Below the pieces are notes generated by a model. That model was not told where the DNA came from and ran no database searches. It worked only from the letters and a program-made list of their open reading frames with translations. Of a stretch of DNA of 64,000 bases, positions 50,598-58,563 are shown one piece after another. The first letter of the stretch is position 1. Every line of letters begins with the position of its first letter. Origin of the DNA: Moheibacter sediminis (GTDB lineage: Bacteria; Bacteroidota; Bacteroidia; Flavobacteriales; Weeksellaceae); assembly GCF_900176425.1 (NCBI RefSeq), contig NZ_FWXS01000002.1, positions 248,001 through 312,000 on the forward strand. The letters are read 5' to 3'. Both the position numbers and the translations under genes were made by a program.

Positions 50598-51545
50598 ATG
50601 ATTGACGTAACATATAACGAAAAAAAAGATACCCGAAGTGGATTCGGAGACGGATTAACGGAATTGGGAAGAACCAATCCTAACGTAGTTGCACTTTGCG
50701 CTGACTTAATCGGTTCCCTTAAAATGGATGATTTCATCAAGGAAAATCCTGAGAGATTTGTTCAGGTTGGAATTGCAGAAGCCAACATGATGGGAATTGC
50801 GGCAGGTTTGACCATAGGCGGGAAAATTCCTTTCACGGGAACTTTTGCTAATTTCTCAACCGGACGCGTTTATGACCAAATTCGTCAGTCGATTGCGTAT
50901 TCGGACAAAAATGTGAAAATTTGTGCTTCTCACGCAGGTTTGACTTTGGGTGAAGATGGCGCGACACATCAAATTTTGGAAGACATAGGTTTGATGAAAA
51001 TGCTTCCGGGAATGACGGTAATCAATCCATGCGATTACAACCAAACCAAAGCCGCAACCATTGCCATCGCGGAACATCACGGTCCGGTTTATTTGCGTTT
51101 TGGTCGTCCTGCCGTGCCGGTTTTCACTTCCCCTGAACAAGATTTTGAAATTGGAAAAGGTGTGATGATCCACGAAGGAATCGATGTAACAATTGTAGCT
51201 ACAGGTCACTTGGTTTGGGAAGCAATGTTGGCTGTAAACGAATTGGAAAAAGAAGGAATTTCTGCGGAACTAATTAACATTCATACAATTAAACCACTAG
51301 ACGAAGAAATCATTTTGAACTCTGTCCGCAAAACTGGAAAGGTTGTGACTTGTGAAGAACATAACAAATTTGGTGGTTTAGGAGAAAGTGTTGCGCGTTT
51401 GTTGACAGAAAAATATCCTGTGAAACAAGCATTTGTAGCAACGAATGATACTTTCGGGGAAAGTGGTACACCTGCAGAATTGATGAAAAAATACGGATTA
51501 GACAGTACTGATATTGTTAATAAAGTAAAAGGTTTAATGATGTAA
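50598..51545 (+). CDS. Transketolase, C-terminal subunit
   Basis: A 315-residue half carrying the pyrimidine-binding and C-terminal domains of transketolase. The catalytic glutamate region is '[34 protein letters not shown]', followed by '[40 protein letters not shown]' and a C-terminal '[19 protein letters not shown]'. It complements the N-terminal half at 48244. Its start is one base after the stop of the intervening exported-protein gene. A terminator follows 50 bases after its stop. Confidence 0.95.
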   Translation: MIDVTYNEKKDTRSGFGDGLTELGRTNPNVVALCADLIGSLKMDDFIKENPERFVQVGIAEANMMGIAAGLTIGGKIPFTGTFANFSTGRVYDQIRQSIAYSDKNVKICASHAGLTLGEDGATHQILEDIGLMKMLPGMTVINPCDYNQTKAATIAIAEHHGPVYLRFGRPAVPVFTSPEQDFEIGKGVMIHEGIDVTIVATGHLVWEAMLAVNELEKEGISAELINIHTIKPLDEEIILNSVRKTGKVVTCEEHNKFGGLGESVARLLTEKYPVKQAFVATNDTFGESGTPAELMKKYGLDSTDIVNKVKGLMM

Positions 51546-51598
51546 ATAATCTTTATCTCTTTCTGATAAAGTGTTTCAGAAATAATGAACAATTGTTG

Positions 51599-51645
51599 AA
51601 AACCAAGGTTAATTTATTGTAAATAAGTACCTTGGTTTTTATTTG
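51599..51645 (+). terminator. Intrinsic terminator after the transketolase operon
   Basis: AACCAAGGT pairs with ACCTTGGTT across a 19-base loop and is followed by a T-rich run. It lies about 55 bases after the stop codon. Confidence 0.82.
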
Positions 51646-52096
51646 CATAAAATTTAATCTTAAGTTAACTTTGAAATATCAAAATGAATTTCTGAATTGA
51701 ATGTATCATTTAAGGAAGAATAAATTTAAAGGATTTAAAATCTCATTTTGATAGAACTCACGTTCTTTTACATAGTTCAAAATATAATGTTAATCAAATT
51801 AGGTTTCATCCTAAATGATAGATTTAGTTTGAACAAAAAGAGGAAATCATTTTTAAATATTTAATTTTAAATAGATTGCCGACTTCTACGTTTCAGATTA
51901 CTAAGGTATTTGAAATCAAAAGATTTTCGATAAGAAAATCAGAAGTTTTAAAAGCATTGTTTAATTAGATTAAACTATTTTCAAGTATTTTCTCAGTTTT
52001 TGGAGCAACCTTCATTTCATTATTAATGGTTTAAGGTTTGTATCGCGGAAGATTCCTTACAGAATTAGAAAGTTTTACACAACGGTTCCAAAAACG
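51646..52096 (+). other. Gene-free AT-rich region, possible non-coding RNA
   Basis: About 450 bases between two plus-strand terminators contain no convincing reading frame on either strand, and no tRNA or known riboswitch core was recognised. The stretch is AT-rich with scattered short dyads. Because a plus-strand terminator closes it (52097-52139), an RNA could be made from it, but no -7 element close to the consensus was found. It may equally be a decayed gene. Confidence 0.35.
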
Positions 52097-52139
52097 GAAA
52101 ATCCTGTTTGGCTTTTGTCACTCAGGATTTTCTTTTTTA
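52097..52139. terminator. Intrinsic terminator, best in the plus direction
   Basis: GAAAATCCTG pairs with CAGGATTTTC around a 16-base loop, followed on the plus strand by a TTTTTT run. It overlaps the stop codon of the minus-strand methyltransferase gene, for which the reverse reading is weaker. Confidence 0.7.
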
Positions 52140-52964
52140 TTGCATCGTCAGAAATAAGTTTTTACTGATGTTTTTATTTATATCATTTTTATCAATCAAC
52201 ACAATTCCCAATTTATATAAATCAATTGCATAATTGACTATTGAGTCATTTTTGATGATTGCCCAAACTTCCTTCATTTCTTCGCTCCAATTGATGTCAT
52301 CAAATACAACCACAGCCGGAGAATTTATTTTAGATTTTAATGATTCGAAATAGTGCAAAGTCGGGCTTTTCTGATGGTTTCCATCGATGAAAATCACATC
52401 AAAATCAAACGGTAAATCCAAAACCTGAGGAAAAGTATTTTCGTACAAACCTTGTATAATTTTGAAATTTTTCTCGTCAGTAAGGGTTGAAAATTGCTTT
52501 TGAGAAATTTCACACAAAGCCTGAATACCTTCCATCGTCACGAAATTAAAATCATCATTTTCTTTTAATGCAGAAATGATGTACGAACATGAAACGCCTA
52601 AATTCGTTCCAATCTCTAAGTAGTTTTTTGCTTTGAGATTTTTCGCCAAAGCATAATGAAATTTTGCCCAGATTTCTGGTGAAGCAGCTTGTTTGCTGAT
52701 GAATTTAACTTTAGCAGTTGAATCACTTCCAAATATTTCATATGTAATAACTTGTGTGCTTTGACTTAAATTATTTCTATAAGATTCAATCTCATTAAAA
52801 ATTTTTAAATCTTCATTTGAGAATTTAGAATTTTTTACCTGAAAAATGGTATCTAAAATCGTATTTAAAGTGGAATTATTGTGAGATTTTAGTTCAGCAA
52901 TAATTTTGTTTTGGCTGGAAATTCTTTGAAGAAAATCAATATATTTATTTAATTTTTTAATCAT
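52137..52964 (-). CDS. Class I SAM-dependent methyltransferase (O-methyltransferase-like)
   Basis: A 275-residue protein. The N-terminal ~90 residues are helical and charged. The rest is a SAM-binding fold with 'KNYLEIGTNLGVSCSYIISAL' (motif I), 'FNFVTMEGIQALCEISQKQF' (acidic loop) and 'FDVIFIDGNHQKSPTLHYFESL' (motif with the metal-binding Asp/His of Methyltransf_24-type enzymes). The substrate is unknown. It is the last gene of the prfB-trkA-trkH operon, 5 bases after trkH, but no link to potassium transport is apparent. Confidence 0.85.
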   Translation of the reverse strand: MIKKLNKYIDFLQRISSQNKIIAELKSHNNSTLNTILDTIFQVKNSKFSNEDLKIFNEIESYRNNLSQSTQVITYEIFGSDSTAKVKFISKQAASPEIWAKFHYALAKNLKAKNYLEIGTNLGVSCSYIISALKENDDFNFVTMEGIQALCEISQKQFSTLTDEKNFKIIQGLYENTFPQVLDLPFDFDVIFIDGNHQKSPTLHYFESLKSKINSPAVVVFDDINWSEEMKEVWAIIKNDSIVNYAIDLYKLGIVLIDKNDINKNISKNLFLTMQ

Positions 52965-52969
52965 TTTAT

Positions 52970-54532
52970 TTAATTATTTCTCCAGAGAAATGGTGTGAAT
53001 AAAATCAAAATTGCAAAAATCTCCAAACGTCCAAGAATCATCAGAAACGCACAAAACCATTTGGCAACAGGTGTCAAATCAGCCATCGTATCGGTTGGTC
53101 CATAGTTACCCAGACCGGTTCCAATATTTCCCAATGAACCAGCAGAAAGACTCATGGCTGAAATGAATTCTTCATAACCGGGATATAATCCTTCATTGAT
53201 CAAAGCTAAAATAACCGAACTCGAAATCCATATGAACATGTACATCACAAAAAACGCAAGTATGTTATATACAATGTTTTGAGAAATGCTTTTCTTGTTG
53301 TAACGAACCGGTAAAATAGCATTTGGATGAATTAATCTTTTTAGTTCCATCCAGCTGTTTTTCAATAAGATAACGTGTCTTATTATTTTTACACCACCTG
53401 ATGTAGAACCTGCGGAACCACCTACAAATAACAATGCAAAAAATATCATCGATATAAATGGCGTCCATTGTGTGTAATCTGCTGATGTAAATCCGGTTGA
53501 CGTAATTACTGAAACGACTTGAAACAAAGAAGATCGCAATGACTCTTCAAATGTATAATGGCTTCCGTCAGCTGATAATTCTGCATAGGGAATGCTATTG
53601 TGAAAAGGCTGAGCGAATTGAAAAACGATGAATGCAACTATAACTGTTACCAAAGAAATTGTTCCTAAATACCACCTGAATTCTTCATTTTTTATAATTT
53701 TTTTGAAATCTGCTTTTAGTAAAAAGTGATTCAAAACAAAATTTACACCTGATAAAAACATAAAGATAATCATAATGTACTGAATCATCGGATTAGAATT
53801 CCAATAAGATGTACTTACATTTTTGGTAGAATAACCTCCTGAGGATAAGGTTGTAAGCGCATGATTCAATGCATCAAACAATCCCATTCCCGAGAAAAAT
53901 AAAAGTGTAGCCTGAACCACAGTTAAAATTACATAAACAAACCACAAACGTTTTGCTGTATCTGTAATTCTCGGATGAATTTTATCTGCAGAAATTACGG
54001 GTGCTTCCACCACAAAAAGTTGCATTCCACCGATTCCTAAAAGTGGTAAAATAGCAATCGTGAGAACTATAATTCCCATCCCACCAATCCATTGCGTCAA
54101 ACTTCGCCAAAATAAAAGCCCTTTTGGCAATATTTCCACATCGTTAAAAATAGTTGCGCCGGTTGTCGTATAACCTCCGATTGTTTCAAAAAAAATGTTG
54201 GTAATACTGAAATCATTTGCCTGAAATATTTGCTCTGATAAATAAGGAATCGAAAGAAAATAGGGGAGTGAACCTGATGAAATCAAACAAACCCAGCCTG
54301 CACTAACAATCAAATAACCGTCTCTTCTGTTGACTTTTTTATGTGCATTTTTAGTTCCGAAATAAGCTGCAGCACCCAATCCGGCGGTGATGAAGCTGGA
54401 AAATGCCATAGATTTATAAATTTCTTCTCCGTAATACAAAGCAACCGGAACGCATAAAAGCATAAACAGCGCATTGATGAGCATCAGCATGCCAATGAGG
54501 TTAAATATGATTTTGAAATTTATCGTTCTCAT
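52970..54532 (-). CDS. trkH: Potassium transporter TrkH
   Basis: A 520-residue K+ channel-like transporter with about twelve membrane helices in four M1-P-M2 repeats. Filter-like segments 'TIGGYTTTGATIF', 'TLSSGGYSTKN', 'VITSTGFTSADY' and 'GSLGNIGTGLGNYGPT' each hold the selectivity glycine. It takes up potassium with the regulatory subunit TrkA, whose gene overlaps its start by 4 bases. Together they are a full Trk/Ktr-type system. Confidence 0.95.
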   Translation of the reverse strand: MRTINFKIIFNLIGMLMLINALFMLLCVPVALYYGEEIYKSMAFSSFITAGLGAAAYFGTKNAHKKVNRRDGYLIVSAGWVCLISSGSLPYFLSIPYLSEQIFQANDFSITNIFFETIGGYTTTGATIFNDVEILPKGLLFWRSLTQWIGGMGIIVLTIAILPLLGIGGMQLFVVEAPVISADKIHPRITDTAKRLWFVYVILTVVQATLLFFSGMGLFDALNHALTTLSSGGYSTKNVSTSYWNSNPMIQYIMIIFMFLSGVNFVLNHFLLKADFKKIIKNEEFRWYLGTISLVTVIVAFIVFQFAQPFHNSIPYAELSADGSHYTFEESLRSSLFQVVSVITSTGFTSADYTQWTPFISMIFFALLFVGGSAGSTSGGVKIIRHVILLKNSWMELKRLIHPNAILPVRYNKKSISQNIVYNILAFFVMYMFIWISSSVILALINEGLYPGYEEFISAMSLSAGSLGNIGTGLGNYGPTDTMADLTPVAKWFCAFLMILGRLEIFAILILFTPFLWRNN

Positions 54533-55890
54533 TGAAAGTATTTTCCAATTTTGGAAATGGCAGAAGGCTGAACAAATACTACAACGCGGTCGCCACTCAT
54601 GATTTTGAAGTCACCGGTTGGGATAAACCCTTCATTTTTTCTTACAATTCCTCCAACGATTGATTCTTTGGGAAGTTTTATTTCTTTTAAAGTTTTGTTT
54701 ACAATTGGCGAAGATTCATCCACTTTAAATTCCAAAACTTCAGCATCTACATCAGAAAGTCCGGTAACATCAACCACATCACCTTTTCTGATGTAACGGA
54801 AAATGCTGTCTGCTGCCAATAATTTTTTATTGATGAATGCGCTGATTCCAACCTCTTGACTCAGATGGATATAATCCATATTTTCCACCAAAGCAATGGT
54901 TTTTTTGACACCTTTGGATTTTGCAACCAAGCATGACATGATGTTGGCTTCAGAACTTCCGGTAACCGCAATAAATGCGTCTGAATTTCCAATTCCTTCT
55001 TCTTCTAAAAGATCTCCGTCACGACCGTCTCCATTGATAATCAAAACGTTACTCAATTCATCAGCCAAATCAAAAGCTTTGTTTCTATCTTTTTCAATTA
55101 ATTTTACATTATGTTTTGATTCTTTGAGAAGCGTTACAGTTTTTTTACCAATGCTTCCGCCGCCCAACACAATTACGTTTTTATAAAATTCTTGTTTTTT
55201 TCCTAAAAGGTTGTAAATCTCTGCTGTAGCATGTTTCAACGCGATGAAATAAACCTGGTCATTCAATTGATAAATCGTATCTCCGCGTGGGATAATCGTT
55301 TCATGAATGCCTCGTTCATTATTACGAATGATTGCAATCGGCATGAAATGAGGCGTTTGTTTTGTAACATCAATTACGTCACGAACTTGTTTTCCAAGTA
55401 CTTTACAATCCTTATCTAAAACAGTTCCGAAAAGTTTTAGTTCGCCATTGGCAAAGGCGTGGGTTGTATTAAACGCAGATTCTTCTACTAATTGATGAAT
55501 TTCCAACGCCGCCAATTGTTCAGGGCTGATTAATACATCAATACCAATCCTTTGAACCGGAACGGCATTTTCTCTTCGTAAAAATTCAGGATTGGTGATT
55601 CTTGCAATGGTTCTTTTTGCTCCCATTTTTTTGGCAATCAACGCACTTGTCAAATTGGTATTTTGAAGTTGTGTGACCGTAATGAAAATGTCGGCTTCAT
55701 CCGCTTTGATGGCGCGCAAAGCATCAAAAGAAGTGATGTCTCCACGGTGAACCATCACATCGAGATTACTTTCAATGTTGTGCAATTTCTCTTTGTCAGT
55801 GTCGATTACAACCACATCCAACATTTCTTTGGACAACCATTTAGCCAAATGGAATCCAACTTCTCCCGCACCGCCGATTACGATTTTCAT
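54529..55890 (-). CDS. trkA: Trk system potassium uptake protein TrkA
   Basis: A 453-residue cytoplasmic gating subunit with two RCK_N Rossmann domains (first 'KIVIGGAGEVGFHLAKWL', second 'NVIVLGGGSIGKKTVTLLKES'), each followed by an RCK_C domain ('VLDKDCKVLGKQVRDVIDV' and 'EVLEFKVDESSPIVNKTLKEIKLP'). The doubled plan is that of TrkA rather than single-domain KtrA. It overlaps trkH by 4 bases and follows an unknown exported-protein gene by 9 bases. Confidence 0.95.
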   Translation of the reverse strand: MKIVIGGAGEVGFHLAKWLSKEMLDVVVIDTDKEKLHNIESNLDVMVHRGDITSFDALRAIKADEADIFITVTQLQNTNLTSALIAKKMGAKRTIARITNPEFLRRENAVPVQRIGIDVLISPEQLAALEIHQLVEESAFNTTHAFANGELKLFGTVLDKDCKVLGKQVRDVIDVTKQTPHFMPIAIIRNNERGIHETIIPRGDTIYQLNDQVYFIALKHATAEIYNLLGKKQEFYKNVIVLGGGSIGKKTVTLLKESKHNVKLIEKDRNKAFDLADELSNVLIINGDGRDGDLLEEEGIGNSDAFIAVTGSSEANIMSCLVAKSKGVKKTIALVENMDYIHLSQEVGISAFINKKLLAADSIFRYIRKGDVVDVTGLSDVDAEVLEFKVDESSPIVNKTLKEIKLPKESIVGGIVRKNEGFIPTGDFKIMSGDRVVVFVQPSAISKIGKYFQ

Positions 55891-55899
55891 TTTATAGTT

Positions 55900-56628
55900 T
55901 TAAATAAAATTACCCATAAATTCCCATTCCAAAGGAGCTTTGAGATCTTTTAAATTTTTCAGTTTATCTATTTTGAATGATTTCCATTCTACTTTTTCTT
56001 CTGACTTGACTTCATTTCCTTCGCTGTCTTCGCCAAACATATTTCCGCCTGAAGTGATGCTCATTTTTTTAGTAGAAAAATTTATACTTGTGGAATTCAT
56101 TTCGCCTGAAGCTCTGTGAAATTCCTGAGAATCAAAACCAATTAATTCAAATTCATTCTTTTGAAAACGAAATGTATATGCATTTGTACTTGCGTACCAA
56201 GAACCGCAGCTCATCCAATAATTAAGTGACAAAACCAATGATCCGTTTTTAATTTCAATACCACCATCCATTATAGGGTCGGCTAAGCAAGTAGATTCCA
56301 TGTCTCCTTCGGTTGGGACGAATGTTTTGTTCAGTTCTTTTAAATCATAACCTTTCTCAGTTTTAAATAAAACCAACAAATAGCGTGGATTTGTATTGAT
56401 AATCGAACTTCCTAAATTTTCATTTTGAAAAAGATTGTCAGGATTTGTATCCTCAATAATCAAAACAATATCTGATTTTTTATCTTTATTTAAATCTCCT
56501 TCGACTTGTTCAATAATTCTCCAATTTATAGGAACAAAATCTTTTAAATCTTTTCCTGACTTTGGAATTTCCTGGGATAAAATTATTGAATAAAAGCTAA
56601 AAAAAAGAAGGGAAGTTAAATTTTTCAT
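55900..56628 (-). CDS. Unknown exported protein with an FG-GAP-like repeat
   Basis: A 242-residue protein with a signal peptide (about 1-18, ending 'YSIILSQEI'). A short calcium-type motif 'EGDLNKDKKSDIVLIIEDTNPD' resembles one VCBS/FG-GAP blade, as seen in small periplasmic proteins of Bacteroidota. The rest ('RYLLVLFKTEKGYDLKELNKTF', 'NYWMSCGSWYASTNAYTFRFQKNEFELIGFDSQ') is beta-rich. No enzyme motif is visible. It lies between prfB (6 bases) and trkA (9 bases) and so is part of that operon. Its function is unknown. Confidence 0.75.
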   Translation of the reverse strand: MKNLTSLLFFSFYSIILSQEIPKSGKDLKDFVPINWRIIEQVEGDLNKDKKSDIVLIIEDTNPDNLFQNENLGSSIINTNPRYLLVLFKTEKGYDLKELNKTFVPTEGDMESTCLADPIMDGGIEIKNGSLVLSLNYWMSCGSWYASTNAYTFRFQKNEFELIGFDSQEFHRASGEMNSTSINFSTKKMSITSGGNMFGEDSEGNEVKSEEKVEWKSFKIDKLKNLKDLKAPLEWEFMGNFI

Positions 56629-56633
56629 TGGAT

Positions 56634-57731
56634 TTAATCTTCTTGTTTCTGTCCCATAAGCATTAAAAATGCTTTCAAAAATTCATCTAAATCGCCATTC
56701 ATAACAGATTGAACATCACTTGTTTCTATTCCTGTTCTTACATCTTTGATTAATTGATAAGGATGCATCACGTAATTGCGGATTTGCGAACCCCATTCGA
56801 TTTTCATTTTGTTGGCCTCTATTTCACTTCTGGCGGCCATTTTCTTTTCGAGCTCGATTTTATACAATTCAGATTTCAACATCTGCATCGCCAATTCTCT
56901 GTTAGCCAACTGCGAACGTTCGACCTGACAAACAACTACAATTCCCGTTGGTTTGTGGGTTAACTGAACTTTGGTTTCAACCTTGTTTACATTTTGTCCA
57001 CCCGCACCTCCGGAACGCGAAGTATGCAATTCTACATCGCTCGGATTGATGTCAATTTCTATTGAATCATCTACCAAAGGATAAACATAAACAGATACAA
57101 AACTCGTGTGGCGCTTGGCATTGCTGTCAAACGGAGAAATTCTCACCAAACGGTGAACGCCGTTTTCTCCCTTGAGATAACCGAAAGCAAATTCACCTTC
57201 GATTTCTAGTGTAACTGTTTTTACTCCGGCTACATCGCCTGCTTGAAAGTTGAGTTCTTTTACTTTATAACCGCTTTTTTCAGCCCACATCAGGTACATA
57301 CGCATCAGCATACTTGCCCAATCACAACTTTCCGTTCCACCAGCTCCGGCTGTAATTTGAAGCACGGCACTCAAATTATCGCCTTCTTCGGAAAGCATAT
57401 TTTTGAACTCTATGTCTTCGAGTAATTTCAAAGTGGATTGGTATTGAGCATGAGTGTCTTCATCAGAAGCTTCACCTTCTTTATTGAATTCAACTAAAAC
57501 TTCTAAGTCATTGAATCCGTTTGAAATATCATTATAAGCTTCAACCCATTTCTTTTTAGAACGAAGTTCTTTCATGAAAATTTCCGCTTGTTTTGGATTG
57601 TCCCAAAAATCAGGCGAAGCCACACGTTCTTCTTCGTTAGCTACTTCAATTAATTTATTTTCTATCTGTAAATAGGAGTGTAAGTCTTTGATTCTCTGAC
57701 TTAAATCCTTTAAAAGGTCGTTATTGAACAT
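56634..57731 (-). CDS. prfB: Peptide chain release factor 2
   Basis: A 365-residue release factor 2, which ends translation at UGA and UAA codons. The stop-codon reading motif SPF is seen in '[16 protein letters not shown]' near residue 200, and the catalytic GGQ in '[20 protein letters not shown]' near 244. The reading frame is continuous from the ATG: the in-frame UGA and +1 shift site that many bacteria use to autoregulate prfB is absent. A leaderless-type promoter lies 5 bases upstream and the gene heads the operon with trkA and trkH. Confidence 0.97.
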   Translation of the reverse strand: MFNNDLLKDLSQRIKDLHSYLQIENKLIEVANEEERVASPDFWDNPKQAEIFMKELRSKKKWVEAYNDISNGFNDLEVLVEFNKEGEASDEDTHAQYQSTLKLLEDIEFKNMLSEEGDNLSAVLQITAGAGGTESCDWASMLMRMYLMWAEKSGYKVKELNFQAGDVAGVKTVTLEIEGEFAFGYLKGENGVHRLVRISPFDSNAKRHTSFVSVYVYPLVDDSIEIDINPSDVELHTSRSGGAGGQNVNKVETKVQLTHKPTGIVVVCQVERSQLANRELAMQMLKSELYKIELEKKMAARSEIEANKMKIEWGSQIRNYVMHPYQLIKDVRTGIETSDVQSVMNGDLDEFLKAFLMLMGQKQED

Positions 57732-57736
57732 AAATG

Positions 57737-57744
57737 CAAAGATA
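57737..57744 (-). promoter_or_regulatory. Bacteroidota -7 element for the prfB operon
   Basis: TATCTTTG on the minus strand matches TAnnTTTG and ends five bases before the prfB ATG. Confidence 0.62.
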
Positions 57745-57748
57745 ATGC

Positions 57749-58150
57749 TTATCTCCCAAAGTATAAATCAACTTTGTATTTCCATTTGATGAATTCAAAG
57801 AAATTATAAAGTTTATATTCTAAATTGATTCCGTAATCTTTATTGGATTCATAATCAATTCTCAGTGCATAAAAATCAGGATCATAATTAAAGGGTTGTG
57901 AATGTCTTAAATTCCACTCATTTACATAAATCTGATTTCGGTTTTTATAATAACTCTCAGAATAGAAATTCATTGGTCGCGCAATGCTCACAAGGTAAGT
58001 TTCATATTGTGGATCTAAAACGATGATGTCATATTCATCCTCATCATTTTTCTCAAAAGAAAGCGTGTTTTCTTCTTTTACGGGAGGTATTTTTGTGGTG
58101 CAATTTGAAAATAATTGACAACAAATTATTATGTAAAGTAAATTCTTCAT
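57749..58150 (-). CDS. Small predicted lipoprotein
   Basis: A 133-residue protein with a signal of the lipoprotein type ('[17 protein letters not shown]', Cys17) followed by charged residues. The rest is rich in Tyr, Asn and Asp ('[41 protein letters not shown]') and was not recognised. It ends in a basic, aromatic strand. It lies upstream of prfB on the same strand, but the prfB promoter element falls just after its stop, so it need not be cotranscribed. It is divergent from an ArsC-like gene. Confidence 0.7.
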   Translation of the reverse strand: MKNLLYIIICCQLFSNCTTKIPPVKEENTLSFEKNDEDEYDIIVLDPQYETYLVSIARPMNFYSESYYKNRNQIYVNEWNLRHSQPFNYDPDFYALRIDYESNKDYGINLEYKLYNFFEFIKWKYKVDLYFGR

Positions 58151-58191
58151 TTGAAAATTATTTGTATAAATTTAGTGAAAAAGAAAATACA

Positions 58192-58533
58192 ATGATCAAA
58201 ATCTATCATAATCCCAGATGCAGCAAGAGCAGGGAAGGACTTTCCATTCTTGAAGAATCAGGAAAAGAGTTTGAAATAATTGATTACATGAAAACGCATG
58301 TTTCTGAAAATGAGCTGAATGAATTAATAAAAAAATTAAATATAAATCCGATTGATTTAGTTCGAAAAAATGAAGAAATTTGGAAACAGAATTTTAAGGA
58401 TAAAAAATTGACTGACAAAAAAATCGTCAAGGCAATGGCCGATAATCCTAAACTTATAGAACGACCAATCGTGATGAATGAAAATAAAGCTGTGATTGGG
58501 CGTCCTCCTGTTTTGATAAAAGACATATTGTAA
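58192..58533 (+). CDS. ArsC/Spx-family thioredoxin-fold protein (arsenate reductase-like)
   Basis: A 114-residue thioredoxin-fold protein: 'KIYHNPRCSKSREGLSILEESGKEFEIIDYM' carries the catalytic-type cysteine of glutaredoxin-linked ArsC, and 'LTDKKIVKAMADNPKLIERPIVMNENKAVIGRPPVLI' has the arginine pattern of arsenate reductases. No arsB, acr3 or arsR gene is near, so a housekeeping role of the YffB/ArsC group is possible. The start is the ATG at 58192; a longer reading would run into the divergent lipoprotein gene. It is followed after 30 bases by relA/spoT. Confidence 0.9.
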   Translation: MIKIYHNPRCSKSREGLSILEESGKEFEIIDYMKTHVSENELNELIKKLNINPIDLVRKNEEIWKQNFKDKKLTDKKIVKAMADNPKLIERPIVMNENKAVIGRPPVLIKDIL

Positions 58534-58563
58534 TTTCCCGGCAAAATAACTAACTTTATACCT

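Noticed and set aside
51646-52096. tRNA, riboswitch or 6S-like RNA in the gene-free interval
   Set aside because: No cloverleaf, T-loop sequence or known riboswitch core could be seen, so only a possible non-coding RNA is noted.
58093-58191. N-terminal extension of the ArsC-like protein
   Set aside because: The added residues overlap the divergent lipoprotein gene and do not belong to the thioredoxin fold, which begins at the ATG 58192.
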